From positions 434,001 to 498,000 of the forward strand of contig NZ_JAOEFD010000001.1 in assembly GCF_025420485.1 (NCBI RefSeq): a DNA stretch of 64,000 bases, read 5' to 3'. This stretch comes from Nesterenkonia marinintestina (lineage in GTDB: Bacteria; Actinomycetota; Actinomycetes; Actinomycetales; Micrococcaceae). Of the stretch, positions 18,907 to 27,886 are shown piece after piece (positions within the stretch are counted from its first letter, which is position 1; each line of letters begins with the position of its first letter). A model generated the notes under the pieces. That model searched no databases. It was not told the DNA's origin and saw nothing but the letters and a program-made list of their open reading frames with translations. Position numbers and translations under genes: made by a program.

Positions 18907-19467
18907 TCAGCCCACCGCTGCCATGATCTCGGTCACGCGGGCCAGGAACGCGTCGACCTGGGCCTCGTCGTAGCCGTCGGAGCCGTGTGCCCCGGAGAAC
19001 CGGATCCGGCGCACCTCGTCGACGCTCATCGGATTCGCACCGTCCAGGTACTCCTCGAGCTCTTGGCAGAGCTCGTCCACCGCCGACTTGCGATACCCCA
19101 GGGCTGAGGAGTTGGTCGGCTCCCGGAACCGGCGGTGGTCTGCGCGCTCGAGCCGGCGCCGCAGCGGCTCGGCACGGGCCGCGAGCTCGGCGTACCAGGC
19201 GTCCTCACCGTGGTCGGCGATGAACCTGTCCCGCTCGGCGAGGGCGAACGCGTCGACGAGGCGCTCCATGGCGGCGTCGACCTCGCTGCGGGAGTATCCC
19301 CCGGCGACCGTGGGGAACCGGGTGGCTCGGATCTGGTGCAGGGGCATGTCCCCGCCGTCGTCGTAGGTCCTGCGTGCCCGGTCCATGAAGACATCGACCT
19401 CGTCGCGGTCGTATCCGCGTCGGTCCTCGGCGACCGTCGTGAAGAGTCCAGAGTTCGTCTCCGCCAT
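18907..19467 (-). CDS. DivIVA/DivI1A-repeat protein with four repeats
   Basis: Cytoplasmic protein of 186 residues built from four copies of the motif G-Y-x-x-x-x-V-D-x-[FAL]-[ML]. The copies are GYDRDEVDVFMDR (18-30), GYSRSEVDAAMERL (57-70), GYRKSAVDELCQEL (124-137) and GYDEAQVDAFLARV (165-178). Copies 2 and 4 are preceded by the arginine-phenylalanine element (RATRFPTV, RRIRFSGA) known from DivI1A repeats of actinobacterial polar-growth proteins. It lacks the long coiled-coil of true DivIVA/Wag31. It may bind the membrane or septal DivIVA partners. Its neighbours do not reveal more. Confidence 0.75.
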   Translation of the reverse strand: MAETNSGLFTTVAEDRRGYDRDEVDVFMDRARRTYDDGGDMPLHQIRATRFPTVAGGYSRSEVDAAMERLVDAFALAERDRFIADHGEDAWYAELAARAEPLRRRLERADHRRFREPTNSSALGYRKSAVDELCQELEEYLDGANPMSVDEVRRIRFSGAHGSDGYDEAQVDAFLARVTEIMAAVG

Positions 19468-19525
19468 AGCTGACAGCCTAGACCAGGCCGACCTCGCCGG
19501 GGCGCTCCGACGTGGCCGATGGGAC

Positions 19526-20416
19526 TCAGTCCAGCAGCGAGGCGCCTCCGACGTCGGTCAGCGCGACGATGACGAAGTAGGCGGTGGGCATCGCGAAGAC
19601 CAGCGAGTCCAGGCGGTCCATCACTCCCCCGTGGCCCGGGAGCACATAGGACATGTCCTTCAGCCCCAGCTCCCGCTTGACCATGGATTCGGAGAAGTCT
19701 CCGGCGGTGGCCGCGACGACCACCGAGGCGGCCAGGGCCGCACCGATCAGCCAGTGCTCGTCGAAGATGAGCGTGGAGGCCAGCACGCCGACGAGCACGG
19801 ACCCGGCGATGGACCCGGCGAATCCCTCCCAGGACTTCTTCGGGCTGACCTTCGGTGCGATGGGGTGACGGCCGAAGAGCACACCGACCATGTATCCGAA
19901 GGTGTCGTTGGCGACCACCAGCAGCACGACCACCGCCAGACGCCACTGGCCCTCGGGCTGGTTGAGCAGCAGCACGGCGAAGGAGATCAGGAACGGGACC
20001 CAGCAGGCCACGAAGATCGAAGCCATGACCGAGGGGCCGGGCTCGGGGATCCTGCGCGCCGCCGCCGCGACGACCACTGCCGTGCAGGTGACCATCAGTG
20101 CGAGGGTCAGCGCTTCGGCCCCACCGTAGTGTGCGGCGAGGGGCATGGCTGCGGCGCCGAAGTACAGCGGCGCCTTGGGCAGGCGCAGGCGCCCTGCGGT
20201 CTCCACCGCGCGGGCCACCTCCCAGACCCCCATGCACAGCAGCACGACGGCCACCAGGATGAGCAGCAGGGGGAAGAAGATGATCCCCAGCACGGCAGGG
20301 ATCAGCAGGGCGGCCCCGGTGGCGATCGCCGCCGGGAGGTCACGCCCTGCCTTGGGTGTGCGCTGAGGCTTCTGCGTCGGCGTCGCCGCCTCGTGCGCGG
20401 TGCGGGGATCGACCAC
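19526..20416 (-). CDS. cdsA: Phosphatidate cytidylyltransferase (CDP-diglyceride synthase)
   Basis: CdsA makes CDP-diacylglycerol from phosphatidic acid and CTP at the membrane, the precursor of all phospholipids made by the CDP-alcohol enzymes found later in this window. About eight TM segments are spread over 296 residues. The family signature near the C-terminus is intact: SxSMVKRELGLKDMSYVLPGHGG followed by DRLDS. It starts 3 bp after the frr stop and lies between frr and the DivIVA-like gene, the usual pyrH-frr-cdsA order. Confidence 0.95.
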   Translation of the reverse strand: MVDPRTAHEAATPTQKPQRTPKAGRDLPAAIATGAALLIPAVLGIIFFPLLLILVAVVLLCMGVWEVARAVETAGRLRLPKAPLYFGAAAMPLAAHYGGAEALTLALMVTCTAVVVAAAARRIPEPGPSVMASIFVACWVPFLISFAVLLLNQPEGQWRLAVVVLLVVANDTFGYMVGVLFGRHPIAPKVSPKKSWEGFAGSIAGSVLVGVLASTLIFDEHWLIGAALAASVVVAATAGDFSESMVKRELGLKDMSYVLPGHGGVMDRLDSLVFAMPTAYFVIVALTDVGGASLLD

Positions 20417-20419
20417 CGA

Positions 20420-20977
20420 TCAGACCTCGAGCAGCTCGGCTTCCTTGCGCCTGGCCATCTCATCGATCCGCTCGGTGTGGGTCTTGGTCAGCGACTCGAG
20501 CTCCTTGGTCGCCCGGTCGCCGTCGTCCTCGCCGACCTCGCCGTCCTTGACCGCCTTCTCGATGGCCTCCTTGGCCTTGCGGCGGGCGTTGCGGACCGAG
20601 ACCTTGTGATCCTCGCCCTTGGAGCGCACCAGCTTGACGTACTCCTTGCGGCGCTCCTCGGTGAGATCGGGCATGGTGATGCGGATCTGCTTGCCGTCGT
20701 TGGACGGGTTGGCGCCGATCTCCGAGTCCGAGAGGGCCTTCTCGATCTCACGCATGGCCGAGACGTCATAGGGGGTGATGAGGATGGTGCGCGCATCCGG
20801 GGTGTTGAAGGAGGCCAGCTGCTGCAGCGGGGTCGGGGCGCCGTAGTAGTCCACGAGCACCTTGGCGTAGAGGGCCGGGTTCGCGCGACCTGTGCGCACG
20901 GTGCCGAAGTCCTCGCTGGTGGCCTCGATGGCCCGTCCCATGAGCTCCTCGGCCTCGATCAGGGTCTCGTCAATCAC
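20420..20977 (-). CDS. frr: Ribosome recycling factor
   Basis: RRF dismantles the post-termination ribosome together with EF-G. The 185-residue length is exactly that of the family. Conserved blocks present are [85 protein letters not shown]. It is preceded by pyrH with a 105-bp gap and followed by cdsA with only 3 bp, so frr and cdsA are surely one unit. Confidence 0.97.
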   Translation of the reverse strand: MIDETLIEAEELMGRAIEATSEDFGTVRTGRANPALYAKVLVDYYGAPTPLQQLASFNTPDARTILITPYDVSAMREIEKALSDSEIGANPSNDGKQIRITMPDLTEERRKEYVKLVRSKGEDHKVSVRNARRKAKEAIEKAVKDGEVGEDDGDRATKELESLTKTHTERIDEMARRKEAELLEV

Positions 20978-21082
20978 GTGGTCTCCTCAGGTGGGTGGTC
21001 ATCGATCAGTCTATCGGGGGGACGGTCCCCCGGGTTCGACGCCCCGGATTCGACGCCACGGGGGCGCGGGCCGGAGGCGTCG

Positions 21083-21850
21083 TCAGGGGGTGACCAGCGT
21101 GCCCAGCTCCTCGCCGAGCAGGGCACGGGTCACATCGCCCTCACCCTCCATGCCGAACACGCGCATGGAGAGGTCGTTGTCGTTGCACATGGTCATGGCG
21201 GTCTGATCCATGACACGGATGTCGCGCATCAGGGCGTCCGAGTAGGTCAGGCTGTCCAGACGCTCGGCGTCGGGGTGGACCTTCGGGTCGGCGGTGTAGA
21301 CCCCGTCGACCCCGGACTTGCCCATGAGGATCATGTCGGCACCGACCTCGAGGGCGCGCTGGGCGCAGACCGTATCGGTCGAGAAGTAGGGCATCCCGGC
21401 GCCGGCGCCGAAGACGACGACTCGCCCCTTCTCCATGTGGCGCACCGCGCGCAGCGGGATGTAGGACTCGGCGACCTGCCCCATGGTGATGGCGGTCTGC
21501 ACGCGGGTCGGCTGACCGGACTGCTCGAGGAAGTCCTGCAGCGCCAGACAGTTCATCACGGTGCCGAGCATGCCCATGTAGTCCGCCCGCGCACGGTCCA
21601 TCCCCGCCTTGGAGAGCTCCGCCCCGCGGAAGAAGTTGCCGCCGCCGACGACGACGCAGACCTCCACCTCTCCCCGCACGGCGGCGATCTGCTCGGCGAT
21701 GCCGCGCACCGTCGCCGGATCGACCCCGACGGAGCCTCCGCCGAACACCTCGCCCGAGAGCTTCAGCAGCACCCGGCGCCTGCTGCGGCGTGGGTCGAGC
21801 TGCGGATCGTCGGCCTGGGCGGCCACCGGGACTTCGGGCTGGGTCGTCAT
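21083..21850 (-). CDS. pyrH: UMP kinase
   Basis: PyrH phosphorylates UMP to UDP in pyrimidine nucleotide synthesis. The 255-residue protein has the amino-acid-kinase fold: [14 protein letters not shown] at the N-terminus, [37 protein letters not shown] and the later [38 protein letters not shown]. The N-terminal 25 residues before [10 protein letters not shown] are a short extension. A strong terminator separates it from tsf upstream, so its own promoter must lie in the 120-bp tsf-pyrH spacer. Confidence 0.97.
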   Translation of the reverse strand: MTTQPEVPVAAQADDPQLDPRRSRRRVLLKLSGEVFGGGSVGVDPATVRGIAEQIAAVRGEVEVCVVVGGGNFFRGAELSKAGMDRARADYMGMLGTVMNCLALQDFLEQSGQPTRVQTAITMGQVAESYIPLRAVRHMEKGRVVVFGAGAGMPYFSTDTVCAQRALEVGADMILMGKSGVDGVYTADPKVHPDAERLDSLTYSDALMRDIRVMDQTAMTMCNDNDLSMRVFGMEGEGDVTRALLGEELGTLVTP

Positions 21851-21883
21851 CGGCGCATGGTCCTTTCGGCTGCGGGCATGAGA

Positions 21884-21920
21884 AGGGGGTGGCCACTCTG
21901 GAGAGAAGTGGCCACCCCCT
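21884..21920 (-). terminator. Rho-independent-type terminator after tsf
   Basis: A 14-bp perfect inverted repeat, AGGGGGTGGCCACT at 21884-21897 and its complement at 21907-21920, with a 9-nt loop. It lies 50 bp after the tsf stop on the minus strand. The run after the stem is CTTCTCAT, a short imperfect U tract. It should end the rpsB-tsf transcript. Confidence 0.8.
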
Positions 21921-21970
21921 GAAGGTCTCAGATCACCTGGTCGTGCCCAGTGTACTGGTCACGGAGGCGA

Positions 21971-22810
21971 TCAGGCTCCGACGCGGAAGCGTGCGAAGCC
22001 CTTCGCACCGGCACCGGCGGCCTCGAGGACCTGGGTGACGGTCTGCTTCGGGTCCTTCGCGAACGGCTGGTCGACCAGCACGTTGTCCTTGAAGAACGCA
22101 TTGGTGCGACCTTCGACGATCTTCGGCATCGCCTGCTCCGGCTTGTTCTCGGCGCGGGCGGTCTCCTCGGCGATGCGGCGCTCGTTCTCCACCGTCTCGG
22201 TCGGAACCTCGTCCCGGGTCAGGAACTGCGGGCTCATCGCCGCTGCGTGGACGGCGACGTCGTGGGCCGCGGTCTCGGCCTCGGTCGAGTCGGCGTCGAC
22301 GGCGAAGAGCACGCCGACCTGGGCCGGCAGGTCCTTGGCGGTCTTGTGCAGGTAGGCGTCGACGAAGGCGCCCTCGACCTTGGCCAGACGGCGCACCACG
22401 ACCTTCTCACCGAGCAGGGCGGCCTCCTCGGTGACGTAGTCGCCCAGCGGCTTGCCGTCGACGTCGGCCTGCAGCAGGGTCTCGACGTCGGCGATGTCGT
22501 TGCGCACCGCGACGTCGAGGAGGTTCTCGGCCAGGGCGACGAACTTGTCGGACTTGGCGACGAAGTCGGTCTCGGCGTTGACCTCGAGCAGGTAGCCGCG
22601 GGTGCCCTCGACGACCTTGGCGGTCACCAGGCCCTCGGCCGCGGAGCGGCCCTCACGCTTGGCCGCACCCTTGATGCCCTTGATGCGGATGGCCTCGATG
22701 GCCTTGTCGAAGTCGCCGTCGGCCTCGTCCAGCGCCTTCTTGACGTCCATCATGCCGGCACCGGTGCGCTCGCGCAGGGCCTTGATGTCAGCGGCGGTGT
22801 AGTTCGCCAT
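21971..22810 (-). CDS. tsf: Translation elongation factor Ts
   Basis: EF-Ts is the nucleotide exchange factor of EF-Tu. The 279-residue protein has the N-terminal UBA domain (YTAADIKALRERTGAGMMDVKKALDEADGDFDKAIE). The core motif TDFVAKSDKF follows, and later AMSPQFLTRDEVP, the dimerisation subdomain end, and the C-terminal DQPFAKDPKQTVTQVL. It sits 54 bp downstream of rpsB, the universal rpsB-tsf pair, and is followed by a strong terminator. Confidence 0.98.
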   Translation of the reverse strand: MANYTAADIKALRERTGAGMMDVKKALDEADGDFDKAIEAIRIKGIKGAAKREGRSAAEGLVTAKVVEGTRGYLLEVNAETDFVAKSDKFVALAENLLDVAVRNDIADVETLLQADVDGKPLGDYVTEEAALLGEKVVVRRLAKVEGAFVDAYLHKTAKDLPAQVGVLFAVDADSTEAETAAHDVAVHAAAMSPQFLTRDEVPTETVENERRIAEETARAENKPEQAMPKIVEGRTNAFFKDNVLVDQPFAKDPKQTVTQVLEAAGAGAKGFARFRVGA

Positions 22811-22864
22811 ATGTCTGCTCCTCCGGGGGTGGAAGGTGGGTGGTGGCTGTCGTCGTTGAGAGGC

Positions 22865-23752
22865 TCAGTCGGCCTGCGGGGCCTCGGACTGCTCGCCCGA
22901 CTCGGCGGCCTCGACCTGTCCGACGGAGGTCTGGCCCTCCTGCGGCACGCCGGCGCCGGGGTTCTCGGCCGGAGCGGCCTGCTCCTGGTTGTGCTGCTCG
23001 AGCAGCTCACGCTCCCACTCGGCCATCGGCTCGGCCGCGGCACCGCCGCCGGAGCGCTTCTCGTCGCGGGCGATGAGACCGTCGGCCACGGCGTCGGCGA
23101 CGACGCGGGTCAGCAGCTCGACGGAGCGGATGGCGTCGTCGTTGCCCGGGATGGGGTACTCGACCTCGTCCGGGTCGCAGTTGGTGTCCAGGACGGCGAT
23201 GACCGGGATGCCCAGCTTCTGGGCCTCGTCCACGGCCAGGTGCTCCTTCTTGGTGTCCACGACCCAGACCGCCGACGGGGTCTTGGTGAGGTTGCGGATG
23301 CCGCCGAGGTTGGACTGCAGCTTGTCGAGCTCGCGGCGCAGCAGCAGCAGCTCCTTCTTGGTGTGCCCGGAGCCGGCGACGTCGTCGAAGTCGATCTCCT
23401 CGAGCTCCTTCATCCGCTGCACACGCTTGGAGACGGTGGCGAAGTTGGTCAGCATGCCGCCGAGCCAGCGGTGGTTGACGTAGGGCTGTCCGACGCGGGT
23501 GGCCTGCTCCTCGATGGCGGCCTGGGCCTGCTTCTTGGTGCCGACGAACAGGATGGTGCCGCCGTGGGCGACGGTCTGCTTGACGAAGTCGTAGGCACGG
23601 TCGATGTAGGACAGCGACTGCTGCAGGTCGATGATGTAGATGCCGTTGCGCTCGGTGAAGATGAAGCGCTTCATCTTCGGGTTCCAGCGGCGGGTCTGGT
23701 GTCCGAAGTGGACTCCGCTGTCCAGCAGCTGGCGCATGGTGACGACGGGCAT
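22865..23752 (-). CDS. rpsB: 30S ribosomal protein S2
   Basis: S2 sits on the back of the 30S subunit and recruits S1 in many bacteria. Signature sequences include [26 protein letters not shown] near the start, [34 protein letters not shown] and the conserved [26 protein letters not shown]. The total of 295 residues includes a roughly 45-residue acidic, glutamine-rich tail beyond the ordinary C-terminus, which is common in actinobacteria. A long structured leader precedes it. Confidence 0.98.
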   Translation of the reverse strand: MPVVTMRQLLDSGVHFGHQTRRWNPKMKRFIFTERNGIYIIDLQQSLSYIDRAYDFVKQTVAHGGTILFVGTKKQAQAAIEEQATRVGQPYVNHRWLGGMLTNFATVSKRVQRMKELEEIDFDDVAGSGHTKKELLLLRRELDKLQSNLGGIRNLTKTPSAVWVVDTKKEHLAVDEAQKLGIPVIAVLDTNCDPDEVEYPIPGNDDAIRSVELLTRVVADAVADGLIARDEKRSGGGAAAEPMAEWERELLEQHNQEQAAPAENPGAGVPQEGQTSVGQVEAAESGEQSEAPQAD

Positions 23753-24240
23753 GGTGTTCCTTTCGGTGCCGGGCTTGGAGGACGCGGCGGCGGAGTCCGT
23801 GGACCCCGCTCGGGCCGCGCAGCGCCGGCGGTCTCTTTCGGTTGGTCTCGTGCTGCCCCGTTCTCCGGGGCTCCTGGCCGAGCGGGGAGCCGATGCTCAC
23901 GCACCCGTACCGTCCGGGCATCCGTGGAGGATGCGCCCGACGGACCGAACGGATCCGTCCGCGCCGGTCCGAGGACCGGCGCGGCCTGCTCTGCGCGTAG
24001 TCAGCAGCCGACCCGACGCACACCTGGACCCCTGATGAGGGCATGAGGAGACGACCAGCGACTGCTGCTGCGATCCAGTGTACTACAGGAGGCGCGGCGT
24101 GCGACCCCGGCGCCGAGACGCCGGAACCCGGCGCGGGGTCCTCCACAGGCCGCAGTCCCCTGAGACCCGCAGGACCCGGTCTCCACAGCCGGCACGAGCC
24201 CTCGTGCTCCGATCGGGGTGCTCGGCGGAGACTGCCGGAC
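23753..24240 (-). promoter_or_regulatory. Structured rpsB leader and divergent promoter region
   Basis: Gene-free stretch of 488 bp between rpsB and the M23 gene. CCGCGCCGGTCC at 23959-23970 and GGACCGGCGCGG at 23973-23984 make a near-perfect hairpin. A second hairpin with core GCATCC/GGATGC and flanking GGG/CCC lies around 23916-23948. Further out, the minus-strand box TACACT (within 24079-24085) could be the -10 of rpsB, giving a leader of roughly 320 nt. Such a leader is the usual place for S2 autoregulation. The plus-strand promoter of the M23 gene must also be here, but I cannot point to it. Confidence 0.5.
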
Positions 24241-24897
24241 ATGACCACCTCACCACCGGCACCGCCGCCGGAGACTCGCCCCCGTCTGGTGTATACGGAC
24301 CTGCATTCGCCGCTGGCCGGAACGCCGGGCGGCATCCGTGCGGCCCTGCGGAACCTGGGACGGTCCGCGGCGGGGTTCGCGGCGGCCGTGTCGGTGGTCT
24401 TCGCGGCCACGGCGTCTGAGCCTCCGGCCGCGGTCGCCGGAGCGGCCGCCTCCTCGGACCTTCGGAATCTGGAGGGGTCGTGGAGCTCCCCCACCTCCTC
24501 CGGCGCACCCGAGGTCGCCCGGCCTTTCGTCGAGCCGCCGTCGCCGTGGGGCGCGGGACACCGGGGCGTCGACCTGGCCGCCGCCCCGGGCTCTGAGATC
24601 ACCGCACCGACGGAGGGGGCGGTCAGCTACGTCGGCACGGTGGTGGATCGGCCGGTGCTGTCGGTGGACCACGGCTCCGGCTTCGTCAGCTCCTTCGAGC
24701 CGGTGGAGTCGGAGCTCGAGGTCGGTGACCGGGTGTCCGCGGGAGACGTCCTGGGCGAGCTCGTCGCCGGAGGACACTGCGCCGACCGCGGGACCGAGTG
24801 CGTGCATTGGGGCGTGCGGCTCCACGGCGAGTACATCAATCCGCTGCTGATGCTGGGCGAACTGGAGCCCTCCGTACTCCTGCCGGTCCGGGGATGA
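24241..24897 (+). CDS. M23 family peptidase-like protein (degenerate active site)
   Basis: Envelope protein of 218 residues with a hydrophobic segment at about 42-58 (SAAGFAAAVSVVFAATA) that should anchor or export it. A LytM/M23 domain lies at about 100-205. The first zinc ligands are in GHRGVDLAA (His107, Asp111) and the later VDHGSG has His144. The final motif reads VHWGV: His189 is present but the second His of the usual HxH is Gly191. The domain is therefore probably non-catalytic or has altered zinc binding, like regulatory LytM proteins. The start ATG 24241 is chosen because the upstream frame is arginine-rich. Confidence 0.75.
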   Translation: MTTSPPAPPPETRPRLVYTDLHSPLAGTPGGIRAALRNLGRSAAGFAAAVSVVFAATASEPPAAVAGAAASSDLRNLEGSWSSPTSSGAPEVARPFVEPPSPWGAGHRGVDLAAAPGSEITAPTEGAVSYVGTVVDRPVLSVDHGSGFVSSFEPVESELEVGDRVSAGDVLGELVAGGHCADRGTECVHWGVRLHGEYINPLLMLGELEPSVLLPVRG

Positions 24898-24943
24898 CCT
24901 GTGCGCGGACCGCACCGTTCAGTTCGGGCGACCGCGTCGCCGG

Positions 24944-26065
24944 TCAGCTCCACGGGCGACTGCGACGGCGGTGCGCCGCCGCCAGGCGCTCCCCCGTACG
25001 TACGAGCCGGCGGGCCGAGTCCTGCCACGAGATGCCCTGCGTACGGCGGCGCGCCGCCCGGGAGGCTGCGGGGAAGACTCCGGGGGACCCGAGGGCACCC
25101 ACGGCGGCGGCGAAGGCGGCCGGGTCGTCACAGGGGACCTGCTGGGCCCCGCGGTCGGTCTGGGCGGATCCGGTCACCTCGGCGAAGATCGGCAGGTCGG
25201 AGGTGATGACCGGTGTCCCCTGGGCCATAGCCTCGACCACCGGCAGTCCGTAGCCCTCCGCGCGGGAGAGGGTGACCAGGGCCTGGGCGCGGCGCAGCAG
25301 AGCGACGTAGGCCTCCTCGTCGATGCCGTCGTGGAAGATCAGCTGGTCGGGTCGGTCGGCGAGCGCCACCAGCTCGGTCCTCCGTCGATCGCTGATGGGA
25401 CTGCACAGGTGGAGCCGATGCTCGGGCAGGCGGTTCACCCCGCGGATGAGGCCCTCGACGTTCTTGTACTCCATGAACGAGCCCATATAGACCAGGTCTC
25501 GGCCTGGAGCGGTCTGCGGGTCGCGGGGTTCGGCCACCGGGTGCGGCGCATTGGGGATCAGCTCGACCGGGCGTCGTGTGAGGCGGTGCGCGCGGATGAG
25601 GGAGCGCGTGGTCTCCGAGACGGTGGCCACCGCATCGGCGCGGTCCAGCGTCCAGCGCTGGGGCGCGTAGGACAGGTGGTAGAGCCGCCAGCCGAACCGC
25701 ACCGCTCTCGGAAGGTCTCGCGGCGGTGTTCGGTGCTGGTAGTAGATGAGGTCATGCAGGGTGAGGATCAGCGGATACCGACGTCCGGAGCCGCCCATGG
25801 TCTGCATGGGCGAGAACACGACGTCGGGCCGATGCGGATTGATCTGACGCGGGACCCAGGGCTCCCACGTCGAGGTCGGCGGACTCAGCAGGATGCTCGG
25901 GAGGTCCGGGAGCATGGGCAGCTGCTCCTCATCGCTGATGAGCATGGTGACCTCCGCCTGCTCGGCGGCCGCCCCGATGAGGCCGGCGGTGAATCGGGAG
26001 ATGCCGTCGTGCACACGGGGCCGCGTATAGCGGGCGTCGAAGAATAGTCGCAGCACGCTCACCAT
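24944..26065 (-). CDS. Glycosyltransferase family 4-like
   Basis: Retaining GT-B-type glycosyltransferase of 373 residues. It starts RLFFDARYTRPRVHDGISRFTAGLIG and has DADAVATVSETTRS and LVYMGSFMEYKNVEGLIRGVNRLPE. The hallmark donor-site motif is EGYGLPVVEAMAQGTPVI (E-x7-E). It probably transfers a sugar to a lipid or cell-wall acceptor at the cytoplasmic membrane; donor and acceptor are unknown. The start codon (ATG 26065 or the overlapping GTG 26062) overlaps the end of the CDP-alcohol phosphatidyltransferase gene upstream, so the two are coupled. This suggests a glycolipid pathway. Confidence 0.85.
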   Translation of the reverse strand: MVSVLRLFFDARYTRPRVHDGISRFTAGLIGAAAEQAEVTMLISDEEQLPMLPDLPSILLSPPTSTWEPWVPRQINPHRPDVVFSPMQTMGGSGRRYPLILTLHDLIYYQHRTPPRDLPRAVRFGWRLYHLSYAPQRWTLDRADAVATVSETTRSLIRAHRLTRRPVELIPNAPHPVAEPRDPQTAPGRDLVYMGSFMEYKNVEGLIRGVNRLPEHRLHLCSPISDRRRTELVALADRPDQLIFHDGIDEEAYVALLRRAQALVTLSRAEGYGLPVVEAMAQGTPVITSDLPIFAEVTGSAQTDRGAQQVPCDDPAAFAAAVGALGSPGVFPAASRAARRRTQGISWQDSARRLVRTGERLAAAHRRRSRPWS

Positions 26066-26805
26066 TCTGCCCGGCGACCGCGCTCGGACTCGCCACGCAG
26101 GTCCGCCGGGGACTGCTCGAGTCGGAGCACGTCGACGGCGAAGGAGACGAGCAGCAGCGTCAGTGCGATCCCGGTGAGCACGATGTCCGCCCCCGACGAC
26201 AGGCCGCTCGCCTGACCCTGTGCGGTCGACGGCGACAGGACCACGATCAGCACAGCGGTCGGGGCCGCGCCGCACACGCGCCGTCGCAGGGAACGGGGAA
26301 GCGGCGTCCGCCATCTGGTGCGGAGGCGGCGTCCGAGGCGGAAGAGCGGGTCGAGCAGCCCGATGAGGAGCACCCACCAGCCGAGGTGTGCGGCGACGGC
26401 ACCGGCGAGGACGAGCACGACGACGGCGTCGGTGTCGGCGTCGTACCCGGCTCCGGCGGGGCTGCCGCCCCATCGTCTGGCGATCGCGCCGTCGACGCCG
26501 TCGAGCCCCAGCATGACCACTGCCGCGGCCACTCCGACCCAGCCCAGCACCGGCTCCGGCATGCCGTCGACGAGCTCACCTGACAGCACCGCCAGGATCA
26601 TGCTGCGCACCAGGGTCGCCGCGTCGGCGGGCAGCAGACCGTGGCGGCGTCGTACGGCGTGGTGCTGACAGCTCAGGAAGACCACGGAGCCGACCACCGC
26701 GCCCATGGTCGAGGTGCCGATCAGCAGGCTGACGGCGACGACTGTGGACAGCCCGATCCCGACGCCGAGGAGTCGGCCCACGAGCACCCGACTCTGACCT
26801 GGCAT
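26059..26805 (-). CDS. CDP-alcohol phosphatidyltransferase-like membrane protein
   Basis: Membrane enzyme of 248 residues with about six TM segments. The CDP-OH-P transferase signature reads DGVDGAIARR...GxxxDxxxD near residues 103-125, with the four metal-binding aspartates present. Spacing between AR and the Gly is one residue shorter than the usual eight. It should join a CDP-activated lipid or small alcohol to an acceptor. The gene lies in the cell-envelope cluster with a GT directly after it, and its ATG is only nine bases from the divergent dehydrogenase gene. Confidence 0.8.
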   Translation of the reverse strand: MPGQSRVLVGRLLGVGIGLSTVVAVSLLIGTSTMGAVVGSVVFLSCQHHAVRRRHGLLPADAATLVRSMILAVLSGELVDGMPEPVLGWVGVAAAVVMLGLDGVDGAIARRWGGSPAGAGYDADTDAVVVLVLAGAVAAHLGWWVLLIGLLDPLFRLGRRLRTRWRTPLPRSLRRRVCGAAPTAVLIVVLSPSTAQGQASGLSSGADIVLTGIALTLLLVSFAVDVLRLEQSPADLRGESERGRRAEW

Positions 26806-26817
26806 GATACGACTATG
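26803..26817. promoter_or_regulatory. Interlocked divergent leaderless start region
   Basis: The two start codons face away from each other, CAT (26803-26805, minus) and ATG (26815-26817, plus), with nine bases between. On the plus strand CATGAT, then six bases, then ATG. On the minus strand CATAGT, then six bases, then ATG. Both match the -10/six bases/ATG layout of leaderless mRNAs, so each -10 box contains the other gene's start codon. Neither gene has a Shine-Dalgarno site. Confidence 0.5.
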
Positions 26818-27804
26818 GCAGACGCTGCGGAGACCTCGCGCCAGTACTGGACCCTCGGCCCGGGCCGCGGAGCGCTGCGCACGGAGCCGGTGCCCCGGCC
26901 CGCCGAGGGGCAGGCCCTCATCCGCACCCGATTCTCAGCGGTGTCCCCCGGCACGGAGAGCCTCGTCCATCGGGGGGACGTGCCGGAGTCGGTGCACCAG
27001 CTCATGCGTGCTCCCTTCCAGCTCGGCGATCTGCCTCATCCGGTCAGCCACGGGTACCTCCAGGTCGGAGACGTCGTCGAGGGACCGGCCGCGCTCATCG
27101 GACGGACGGTGTTCACCCTGGCCGGCCACCGCGACCACGTGGTCGTCCCCGCAGAGGACTGCCACCAGGTCCCCGACGGCATGCCGGCCCGACGTGCCCT
27201 GCTCGCCGGCCCTGCGGAAACGGCCCTGAACGCCCTCTGGGAGGGCGGGGTGATGCTCGGCGACCGGGTGGTGGTCGTGGGCGGCGGGCTGATCGGACTG
27301 ACTGCGGCGCTGCTGGCCGTGCGGAGCGGTCCCTCCCGCCTGACGCTTGTGGAGCCGGACTCCGCGCGGCGCGATCTGGCCTCGTCGCTGGGCCTCGAGG
27401 TCACGGCCCCCGGTGAGGCTGAGGGCGATGCCGACGTCGTGCTGCACAGCTCGGCCACCGAGGAGGGCCTCTCCGAGGCGCTGCGTCTGGTCGGCGACGA
27501 CGGCACGCTCGTCGAGCAGTCCTGGTACGGCCGGCGGACCCCTGAGGTCCCGCTCGGAGCGGACTTCCACGCTCGGCGGCTGCGGATCGTGGCGAGCCAG
27601 GTGGGCGCCGTGGCGCAGAGCCGCCGGCTGCGCAGGACCCCGCGGCAGCGCCTGGCCGGAGCCCTGGCCCTGCTCGACGAGCGGTTCGACCGGCTCCTCT
27701 CCCCCGCTGTGCCGCTGACCGATCTGCCGACGCTGCTGGACCGCATCGCCGAGGGCTCCGCCCCCTCGACCATGATCTGCCCGGTGATCGACCACAGCCT
27801 GTGA
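26815..27804 (+). CDS. Zinc-binding-dehydrogenase-like (MDR superfamily) protein
   Basis: Medium-chain dehydrogenase-like protein of 329 residues. The GroES-like half carries RTRFSAVSPGTESLVHRGDVP and VSHGYLQVGDVVEG. The Rossmann half contains the nucleotide motif VVVVGGGLIGLTAALLAV. The zinc-ligand cysteines of ordinary alcohol dehydrogenases are not obvious, so it may work without catalytic zinc, as in some relatives of BchC. It heads a plus-strand run with a pterin-synthase-like protein, a glycosyltransferase and a methyltransferase, which points to a small-molecule or glycan modification pathway. Confidence 0.75.
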   Translation: MADAAETSRQYWTLGPGRGALRTEPVPRPAEGQALIRTRFSAVSPGTESLVHRGDVPESVHQLMRAPFQLGDLPHPVSHGYLQVGDVVEGPAALIGRTVFTLAGHRDHVVVPAEDCHQVPDGMPARRALLAGPAETALNALWEGGVMLGDRVVVVGGGLIGLTAALLAVRSGPSRLTLVEPDSARRDLASSLGLEVTAPGEAEGDADVVLHSSATEEGLSEALRLVGDDGTLVEQSWYGRRTPEVPLGADFHARRLRIVASQVGAVAQSRRLRRTPRQRLAGALALLDERFDRLLSPAVPLTDLPTLLDRIAEGSAPSTMICPVIDHSL

Positions 27805-27886
27805 ACGGCTGCGCGTCGGCTGAGAGACTGAGACTCCGGAGACGGTCCCCGCACCGCCGCCCCTACCAGACCGAGGAGACGGACCG

